Source: Catonia carolina (lineage: Eukaryota > Arthropoda > Insecta > Hemiptera > Achilidae). From it: a stretch of 64,000 nucleotides of DNA. The notes under the pieces were generated by a model. The model had not been told where the DNA came from, did not search any database, and saw only the letters and a program-made list of their open reading frames with translations. The stretch spans positions 18,263,506 to 18,327,505 of the forward strand of contig JAQMRL010000006.1 in assembly GCA_035578175.1 (NCBI GenBank), given 5' to 3'. A program made the position numbers and the translations under genes. Positions 55,541 through 64,000 of this stretch are shown piece by piece; positions within the stretch are counted from its first letter, which is position 1, and every line of letters starts with the position of its first letter.

Positions 55541-56545
55541 TGTGAAGTTGGCCCCACCCATACAAAAATTTGAAAAAAAAATTAGTGCATTCGATTGTTC
55601 TACGTTTGTTCCGGATTGTTCCGCAAAAATTTTCGTTTGTTCCGCTCAAATAAGCGAGAAAATCGAGAAAAACCGTGGGTGGGGCTAACTTCACGATGGC
55701 CCCCCCCATTTAACTTTTTCAACTTTTTTTTGCATAGATCGATAGATCTTCGTTTGTTCCGGATTGTTCCGCAAAAATTTTCGTTTGTTCCGCTCAAACA
55801 AGCGAAAAAAAATCGAGGAAAACTGGGTGGGGCTAACTTCACGCTGGCCCCCCCCCCCACTCAACTTTTCCAACTTTTTTTTACATAGATCGATAGATCT
55901 TCGTTTGTTCCGGATTGTTCCACAAAAATTTTCGTTTGTTCCGCTCAAATAAGCGAGAAAATCGAGGAAAACTGCGGCGAGCTAGCCCCCCCCACTCAAC
56001 TTTTTGAACTTTTTTATACATGGATCGATAGGTCTTCGTTTGTTCCGGATTGTTCCGCAAAAATTTTCGTTCGTTCTGCTCAAATAAGCGAGAAAATCGA
56101 GGAAAACTGCTGGGGGATAGCGTGAAGTTAGCCCCACCCACTCAACTTTTTGAACTTTTTTTTACACGGATCGATAGATCTTCGTTTGTTCCGGATTGTT
56201 CCGCAAAAATTTTCGTTTGTTCCGCTCAAATAGGCGAGAAAACCGAGGAAAACTGCTGGGGGATAGCGTGAAGTTAGCCCCACCCACTCAACTTTTTGAA
56301 CTTTTTTTTTACATGGATCGATAGATCTTCGTTTGTTCCGGATTGTTCCACAAAAATTTTCGTTTGTTCCGCTCAAATAAGCGAGAAAATCGAGGAAAAC
56401 TGCTGGGGGATAGCGTGAAGTTAGCCCCACCCACTCAACTTTTTGAACTTTTTTTTACATGGATCGATAGATCTTCGTTTGTTCCGGATTGTTCCGCAAA
56501 AATTTTCGTTTGTTCCGCTCAAATAGGCGAGAAAATCGAGGAAAA
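55541..56545 (+). repeat. ~146-bp tandem array, left side of palindrome
   Basis: Units begin at GATCGATAG near 55737, 55888, 56023, 56169, 56316 and 56462 (spacing 151, 135, 146, 147, 146), preceded by a partial unit from 55541. Each unit holds three TTGTTCCG 8-mers, AAAATTTT, AGATCT and ATCGAT palindromes, and a GTGAAGTTAGCCCCACCCAC block. Confidence 0.85.
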
Positions 56546-56964
56546 CTTTGTAGTGGTGGGGGTAAACAAGCGCGTTTAATATATTTAACATTGTTTTTGT
56601 CTATATCGATAGCCTTTAAATAGTTGTGGGTTGTTCCGCATAAAGTTTCCTTTGTTCCGCTCAAATAATATTTAAATTGATACCGTATTATTCCGAAAAC
56701 AAGCCGTACCCGAATTTAAGCCGAATCGGAAAAAATACTATAAAACTAGAAAAAAAATTAAAGTACAGTACTTGTATGTTTTTGAAAATATTCTATTTTA
56801 TAAGAAACGATTACCGTAGTCTACAAACAATATACTTACTACTTAATTAGCATTTAGAAGTTTTTGTTTATTTTTTGTTGAATGCTGAACACAAGATTCA
56901 TCTACATGATAGGTATTTTCTTCCGGCTTCTTTGTTGGATGTCTTTTCCGCGTAGTTAATTTGA

Positions 56965-57118
56965 TTTTTCTGACTTCTGAAATTACTGCTAATGCAGACG
57001 GTGAAGGATGAAATGATTTTTTGTAAAGTATGAAAATATGCCGTGCCTGAATAAGATTCGAACCCAAGACCGCATGATGAGAGGCGAGCAAGTTACCAAC
57101 TACGCCAATACGGCCGGC
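56965..57118 (-). mobile_element. SINE3 copy in left arm
   Basis: Minus-strand head GCCGTATTGGCGTAGTTGG, B box diverged to GGTTCGAATCT. Present in both arms at mirrored positions, so it was in place before the arms were duplicated or homogenised. Confidence 0.7.
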
Positions 57119-57957
57119 ATAGTAGTAGTAGTAGGTAGCATAGTAGTAGTTAATTTGAAATTAGTATCGTAAGCCCTGCGCTGATTTTTAGGTATTTATA
57201 TAGACGAAGTACCCTTAACCTACATAAAATCACTCATAGCTATTTATAAAATACAACAAAAAACAAATGATCGGATAAAAAAACAAAATGAAATATAAGA
57301 AAACTGCTATCAAACTTTATACTGTATCTCCAAACTGATCAAAATGACTATACATGCACTACGTAAGAAGTGTGCGTATAAGACTGCGTGTATCTCTCTC
57401 TTCGTAGCTACTTATGCTTAATATGAAATCATTAATTTGAGTACGTTGAGTATTTTGAGTGCTTGGCACCCAAAATATATAACCTGCTCCCGAACCATTT
57501 AAAGAATTTAACAAGTTTAAAATTTTATAAAAAAACTAAAAAAATGGATAGCCAAACAGATAGAGAGAAAATAGCAAAATGGTCAGCAATATTCAAATGT
57601 AGATATAAATAAAGAGACAGGAGGAAAATGAAATAGAATACATTTCTTTTATTGTTTTTAATTTTTAAATGTAATAATTAATTTCAGGTATAATTATCCT
57701 TATTAAGTTAGTTCAGTTACTGTAGTAAGTAATTATAGTAGGTATTGAATGCTATTGCTAATAGTTAATACTTCAGATTTTTTTGATATTTATTTAAAAA
57801 TTTCCAGCCCATCCTAGTAAATTACATGGTTTTGTCCATAGTTGGATGGGATGATTTCCACCTCCTCTAGGGTAGCCTATAACAGGATAGTAGTTTACTG
57901 TAAGAAATTGTGTATTACGGAAATTTCTATTTTTGTAATGCGTAACATCATGGGAAT

Positions 57958-58030
57958 AAATAAATAATTATTTTTATTATTATTATTAATATTATTATTA
58001 TTATTATTTATTATTAATACTATTATTAAA
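57958..58030. repeat. (ATT)n tract, left arm
   Basis: TTATTATTA repeats with a few interruptions; the mirrored tract at 61852-61920 is slightly longer and purer. Confidence 0.8.
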
Positions 58031-58053
58031 GCGTGAATGCAAGCCGCAGGTCG

Positions 58054-61000
58054 GAACGGAAAACCGGCTAAAATCTGAGTATTTTTTTGCGTAAATTGCT
58101 GTATCTCCGACTAATTTCTACATAAAATAATCTAAACAAAACCAATCAACGCAGAAAAGAACAGGTTTTTATTTGGTGTAGCGATCATTTTTTTCCGTTT
58201 GTTTGTTTTTAGATAAATCTCTTAAAACACAACGGACTTCTTCCATAGTACGTACTGTAAAACACTACAAATTGATAGAGGCGTGCCATAGCGCATGCCT
58301 CGTTTCTTCTGCTCAAATACGCGAGAAATTTAAGGATAACTTTGGAGTGGAGGGCATAATCCAGGGCGTTTAATATTTTAAACTTTTTTTCCCTATATCG
58401 ATAGCCTTTCATTAGTTTCGGAAGGTTTCACAAGAAGTTCCGTTTGTTCCGCCTAAATAAGCGGGAAAATCAAGGAAAACTTTGGAGTGGAGGGGATAAG
58501 CCAGCGCGTTTAGTAGTTTTAACATTTTTCGGCCTATATCGATATCCCTTCAATAGTTCCCGAATAGTCCACAAAAATTTTCAATACTTAGAATATGAAG
58601 GATTAACTGAATGTAATCATTTTTACTTTTTACTGCATGTACTTGCTGAACGAAAAGGATTGCGATAAATAATGTACAGTAATTTTTTTGTTTAAACATG
58701 ATATTATGCCTATTGTAACAGTGAATGCAATGAGTAATAATAAGAAAACATATAAAAATGTATTGGAAAGGTAATGAAATCTTTTACGATAGTCTGGTAG
58801 AACAGGAACAAGCATCAGGCAGTGTGATAACGTAAACAAATTACTAAAGGTTATTTATTGTTTATGGAATCAAAAGGTTGGTTTATACCAAGTTTGAAAA
58901 AAGAAATCAAAGCGGCATACGATGATTTATGTAGGGAGGTCGACAGAATGACGACTTTTCAACATTGGCCTTCTGAATACAATGCGTTTAGAAAATTATA
59001 GTTAGTCATAACAATCTAATCCAGACTTCATTATTCGCAGCACCGGTTCCTTCCCGGATAGTGTTTAGCCCAAATAGAAAATCTTCTGAGAGAAATGAGA
59101 ATTTTTGATTTATAAAAATATCTATAGTTAACATAAATCATTTACACTGATATAATTAACTTGGCGTGATTTCTCGTAAATTCAGTTTTTACATATACGA
59201 CCATTAGTTTATAATAAGATTACCAGTCTGTAGTTTGAGTGATTCTTCTGACAATAAGATATTTAGTTTTATTTTATGTTAAACGGGATATTTATACTCT
59301 TTTAGATTAAATTAGTTAAGGAAGTTACTTTAAAAATAGTTCACCTGAACGATGAAAAACTGAAAGAATATTCCGTATGAAAATGTAAATGAAAAAATAT
59401 ATAGTAAATGTTTAGGCCTAATAGGTATGTGTTTTGTTAATTTATTACGGTTAGTTATTTATTGTTTTAAATCATCACCGATTCTAGTTTTCACGCCGCG
59501 CAATGAGATATTTGATTGATTTAGGCGGCCAAAATTATTTCAAAAATGTTCCGTTATTCCGCCCAAAAGGGTAGTGTGGTGCAATTATAAAAAAAGCAAT
59601 CAAAATGTTTTCCGGGCGTAAAAAAAGGAAAAAGTGATATCCGAAGGGGTCAAAAAGCCTAAATTTGGTTTTTTGAGTTTTTTTAGCGTACCCGTTAACG
59701 AAACACAACTTTAGTTACATATTCTGAACGTCAAAAAACAATGGAACTTAAAAAATAGGAACTTTTGAAATAAATAGGACTGTTATGTAATAACAGTCTA
59801 TTAGACTGTTAGGAAATAACAGTCTAATAGGACCAGGAAGCATAGATTATTCATATAATGGTTTCTATTAATTTAAAATGGTTCCTTGATTACCTCGCTT
59901 ATTTGAGCGGAACAAACGAAATTTTTTGCGGAACAATCCACAACTATTAAAGGGCTATCGATGCAGACAAAACAAATATTAACCCTTTTACTAACCGGGA
60001 AGCCCAATATCACCCATTCGTCACCATCGTTTTTTAAACTCAAATATCTCCGCAACTATTCATTATATTCTAACGGGATTGGTTTTATTAGATAGACTTT
60101 TTTCTTCTTTCATTTGATGTATCTTGCATATTTGTATGATGAAAATTGACGACGTGGTGTTACGTGAAAAAATGTATATTTTTTGAACAGCCAGTACTAA
60201 AATTTGAACGTTTTTATCTATAACTTTTCAACAAAAAACCGTATTTGTTTGGGAATAACATCATCATCACTACCCGTCTCGTCTACCCTTCGGTTAAAAC
60301 TTACAATTAGCGTCAAAATAAACAATAACATATTTTGATTTATGCTATCCTGTTTAGAAAAGGACACAAAGCAACAGGCGCAAAAGAGATAGAACTTGCA
60401 TAGAAAACGAGTAAATAAAAATTGAAAAGACACCACATTATTTTTAGGTGATTTTTTGTCATTTTTTTCATCCAGCACGTTACATTGTTGAACAAAAAGT
60501 GTGATATCTTTTGAATGCGTCTATCAATTATTTGCAATATCTAAACGTTGTTTTTTTTTTGCAATGAATTGCTTTATTTATCTATATATAGCTAAACATA
60601 TTTTTTTGTATATTTTACTGATTTTGTGACACTTTTTCGTACTAAAGTGATATTACTAAAAGAAAATATTTTTTCTTAAATTTCAATTTTTATTCTGGTC
60701 GTAAATGAAAACGGAAAAAATTGGTTTAAACGTTGTTCTAATAAAAAAATTTTAAAAATAAACGGTATTTTTTTGACATTTTTAGAAATGAAACTGAATG
60801 AAATAAAAGAGTTTTTATTAGGCGTAAAATGACAATCCGCGTGATCGTTAAAAATCTCCGTTCTCGTCGGGTTAAAATAATAAACGCGCTTCTTTACCAC
60901 CACCACTCCAAAGTTTTCCTTAATTTCTCGCTTATTTGAGCGGAACAAACGAAATTTTTTGTGGAACAATCCGGAACAAACGAAGATCTATCGATCCATG

Positions 61001-61832
61001 TGAAAAAAATGTTGAAAAGTTGAGTGGGTAGGGCTAACTTCACGCTATCCCCCGGCAGTTTTTCTCAATTTTCTCGCCTATTTGAGCGGAACAAACGAAA
61101 ATTTTTGCGGAGCAATCCGGAACAAACGTAAAACAATCGAATGCACTAATTTTTTTTAAAATTTTTGTATGGGTGGGGCCAACTTCACAGACGTCTTCAA
61201 TAGTTGTGGGTTGTTCCGCATAAAGTTTCCTTTGTTCCGCTCAAATTTCTATGAAATTTAATATTATAATTTCATTAATAGTGAAGTTGTATTTTAAAGT
61301 TTTATTGTAGTTTAGTGTAATTTAACAAGTATGTTGTTCAATGTGAGGGCTCGGTTAAGAGTAAAACTGCTAATTTGAACAAGATTGTTATACTGTATAA
61401 CACTAAGGGTCTATTATTAAACACGATATTATAATTATAGTCGAAATTAATTGGGTTTATTAGTTTTGAGATCATACTTGGCAAAATCATACTTGGCAAG
61501 TGACTGAAACTGAAACTGACAAAAGATAATTTAGAAGGTCGTGGGAAATGCCACCAGATCTTACGAAGATAAATGACGGGGCTAGTTTTCTTCTAGGAAC
61601 ATTACGGATGGGTAGTTGGAAGTAAAATTTAGTTTCAGAATCAGAAACACGAGCGGGACTAAATACCAATATACATCAATATTATAAATACATATCATAC
61701 ATCTATACATCAATATCATACATCAATAATCACATCAACTTATATTATAGAACAATCACCAGATTTTCCATAATACCGTATTGTTCCGAATACAAGCCGC
61801 AGGTTTTTCTTAAAAATCGGTTCCATAATTTG
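58054..61832. other. Spacer of the palindrome; no gene
   Basis: 3.78 kb loop. It contains diverged array-like segments at 58300-58600 (+), 59870-59970 (-) and 60885-61245 (mostly -) with the TTGTTCCG/CGGAACAA motif, and otherwise AT-rich DNA without long open frames. 59779-59831 alternates GACTGTTA and TAACAGTC. The array-like piece at 61081-61200 is an inverted match of 55541-55660. Confidence 0.6.
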
Positions 61833-61851
61833 ACCTGCGGCTTGCATTCAC

Positions 61852-61875
61852 GCTTTAATAATAGTATTAATAATA

Positions 61876-61916
<41 letters not shown>

Positions 61917-61920
61917 TAAT
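61852..61920. repeat. (AAT)n tract, right arm
   Basis: AATAATAAT repeat, mirror of the left-arm tract. Confidence 0.8.
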
Positions 61921-62768
61921 TATTTATTTATTCCCATGATGTTACGCATTACAAAAATAGAAATTTCCGTAATACACAATTTCTTACAGTAAACTACTAT
62001 CCTGTTATAGGCTACCCTAGAGGAGGTGGAAATCATCCCATCCAACTATGGACAAAACCATGTAATTTACTAGGATGGGCTGGAAATTTTTAAATAAATA
62101 TCAAAAAAATCTGAAGTATTAACTATTAGCAATAGCATTCAATACCTACTATAATTACTTACTACAGTAACTGAACTAACTTAATAAGGATAATTATACC
62201 TGAAATTAATTATTACATTTAAAAATTAAAAACAATAAAAGAAATGTATTCTATTTCATTTTCCTCCTGTCTCTTTATTTATATCTACATTTGAATATTG
62301 CTGACCATTTTGCTATTTTCTCTCTATCTGTTTGGCTATCCATTTTTTTAGTTTTTTTATAAAATTTTAAACTTGTTAAATTCTTTAAATGGTTCGGGAG
62401 CAGGTTATATATTTTGGGTGCCAAGCACTCAAAATACTCAACGTACTCAAATTAATGATTTCATATTAAGCATAAGTAGCTACGAAGAGAGAGATACACG
62501 CAGTCTTATACGCACACTTCTTACGTAGTGCATGTATAGTCATTTTGATCAGTTTGGAGATACAGTATAAAGTTTGATAGCAGTTTTCTTATATTTCATT
62601 TTGTTTTTTTATCCGATCATTTGTTTTTTGTTGTATTTTATAAATAGCTATGAGTGATTTTATGTAGGTTAAGGGTACTTCGTCTATATAAATACCTAAA
62701 AATCAGCGCAGGGCTTACGATACTAATTTCAAATTAACTACTACTATGCTACCTACTACTACTACTAT

Positions 62769-62922
62769 GCCGGCCGTATTGGCGTAGTTGGTAACTTGCT
62801 CGCCTCTCATCATGCGGTCTTGGGTTCGAATCTTATTCAGGCACGGCATATTTTCATACTTTACAAAAAATCATTTCATCCTTCACCGTCTGCATTAGCA
62901 GTAATTTCAGAAGTCAGAAAAA
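62769..62922 (+). mobile_element. SINE3 copy in right arm
   Basis: Mirror copy of 56965-57118, identical as far as read. Confidence 0.7.
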
Positions 62923-63339
62923 TCAAATTAACTACGCGGAAAAGACATCCAACAAAGAAGCCGGAAGAAAATACCTATCATGTAGATGAATCTTGTGTTC
63001 AGCATTCAACAAAAAATAAACAAAAACTTCTAAATGCTAATTAAGTAGTAAGTATATTGTTTGTAGACTACGGTAATCGTTTCTTATAAAATAGAATATT
63101 TTCAAAAACATACAAGTACTGTACTTTAATTTTTTTCCTAGTTTTATAGTATTTTTTCCGATTCGGCTTAAATTCGGGTACGGCTTGTTTTCGGAATAAT
63201 ACGGTATCAATTTAAATATTATTTGAGCGGAACAAAGGAAACTTTATGCGGAACAACCCACAACTATTTAAAGGCTATCGATATAGACAAAAACAATGTT
63301 AAATATATTAAACGCGCTTGTTTACCCCCACCACTACAA

Positions 63340-64000
63340 AGTTTTCCTCGATTTTCTCGCCTATTTGAGCGGAACAAACGAAAATTTTTGCGGAACAATC
63401 CGGAACAAACGAAGATCTATCGATCCATGTAAAAAAAAGTTCAAAAAGTTGAGTGGGTGGGGCTAACTTCACGCTATCCCCCAGCAGTTTTCCTCGATTT
63501 TCTCGCTTATTTGAGCGGAACAAACGAAAATTTTTGTGGAACAATCCGGAACAAACGAAGATCTATCGATCCATGTAAAAAAAAGTTCAAAAAGTTGAGT
63601 GGGTGGGGCTAACTTCACGCTATCCCCCAGCAGTTTTCCTCGATTTTCTCGCCTATTTGAGCGGAACAAACGAAAATTTTTGCGGAACAATCCGGAACAA
63701 ACGAAGATCTATCGATCCGTGTAAAAAAAAGTTCAAAAAGTTGAGTGGGTGGGGCTAACTTCACGCTATCCCCCAGCAGTTTTCCTCGATTTTCTCGCTT
63801 ATTTGAGCAGAACGAACGAAAATTTTTGCGGAACAATCCGGAACAAACGAAGACCTATCGATCCATGTATAAAAAAGTTCAAAAAGTTGAGTGGGGGGGG
63901 CTAGCTCGCCGCAGTTTTCCTCGATTTTCTCGCTTATTTGAGCGGAACAAACGAAAATTTTTGTGGAACAATCCGGAACAAACGAAGATCTATCGATCTA
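63340..64000 (-). repeat. ~146-bp tandem array, right side of palindrome
   Basis: At least four units in inverted order (CGAAGATCTATCGATC near 63410, 63556, 63703 and 63850), running to the window end. Confidence 0.85.

Larger units (their letters stand above)
55886..58053 (+). mobile_element. Giant inverted repeat, left arm (Foldback-like)
   Basis: Base i in this arm pairs with about 119887-i in the right arm. Same sequence, inverted, with only scattered differences (for example one base near 56747/63140 and in the ATT tract). At least 2168 bp. It comprises part of the 146-bp array, a ~400-bp segment with CCGTATTATTCCGAAAAC, a SINE3 copy and ~900 bp of unique AT-rich sequence ending in an (ATT)n tract. 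It resembles a Drosophila Foldback element, whose long inverted termini are made of tandem repeats; no transposase is visible. Confidence 0.7.
61833..64000 (-). mobile_element. Giant inverted repeat, right arm (continues beyond window)
   Basis: Mirror of the left arm from the GACCTGCGGCTTGC junction outward. The window ends inside the 146-bp array, so the outer end and any target duplication are not visible. Confidence 0.7.

Noticed and set aside
55541..56545. CRISPR-like array
   Set aside because: Repeats are contiguous 146-bp units without unique spacers, in an animal genome.

Overview
This is a repeat-dominated, AT-rich piece of an animal nuclear genome, almost certainly an insect. The one clear host gene encodes a secreted Pro/Val-rich (PYPV/KVPV) cuticle-type protein. 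The surroundings are typical of a large, transposon-bloated insect genome: SINEs, RTE-like LINEs, a DD34D mariner and Helitron-like elements. A hemipteran is my guess, but nothing in the window proves the order. There are no operons, tRNA genes, CRISPR arrays or prokaryotic features; most short open frames come from repeats.

Layout. 1-16 kb: unannotatable AT-rich DNA carrying SINEs, a rearranged mariner (6693-7628), old LINE remnants and five ~0.9-1.2 kb copies or parts of a Helentron-associated (HINE/DINE-1-like) family, each with a (CA)n core. 16.2-17.3 kb: the cuticle-type gene, with a plausible TATA/initiator, signal peptide, intact CDS and poly(A) signal. 17.3-37 kb: AT-rich DNA with many copies of one ~395 bp SINE ('S1'), usually with perfect 9-12 bp target-site duplications (TSDs), two tRNA-headed SINE families, a 5'-truncated LINE with intact C-terminus and poly(A) tail (30.3-31.1 kb), a pogo-like element and an unexplained perfect 84-bp direct repeat. 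37.36-40.81 kb: a complete RTE-type non-LTR retrotransposon on the minus strand, 3456 bp, bounded by a perfect 13-bp TSD, with one uninterrupted 972-codon endonuclease-reverse transcriptase ORF, inserted into an older LINE remnant. 41-55 kb: more SINE, HINE and LINE fragments. 55.5 kb to the window end: a very large near-identical inverted repeat (arms at least 2.17 kb, 3.78 kb spacer) whose outer parts are ~146-bp tandem repeats rich in TTGTTCCG, resembling a Foldback-type transposon or a palindromic duplication.

How the parts work together: the SINEs have no proteins of their own and need LINE machinery; the intact RTE is the only potentially autonomous element seen. Nested insertions give a partial chronology: SINE2 before HINE (19.7 kb), HINE before SINE2 (13.1 kb), S1 before tRNA-SINE (28.8 kb), SINE2 before S1 (49.5 kb), old LINE before RTE (37.4 kb). 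All family names (S1, SINE2, SINE3/4, HINE) are working labels made from within-window comparison; no database was consulted.
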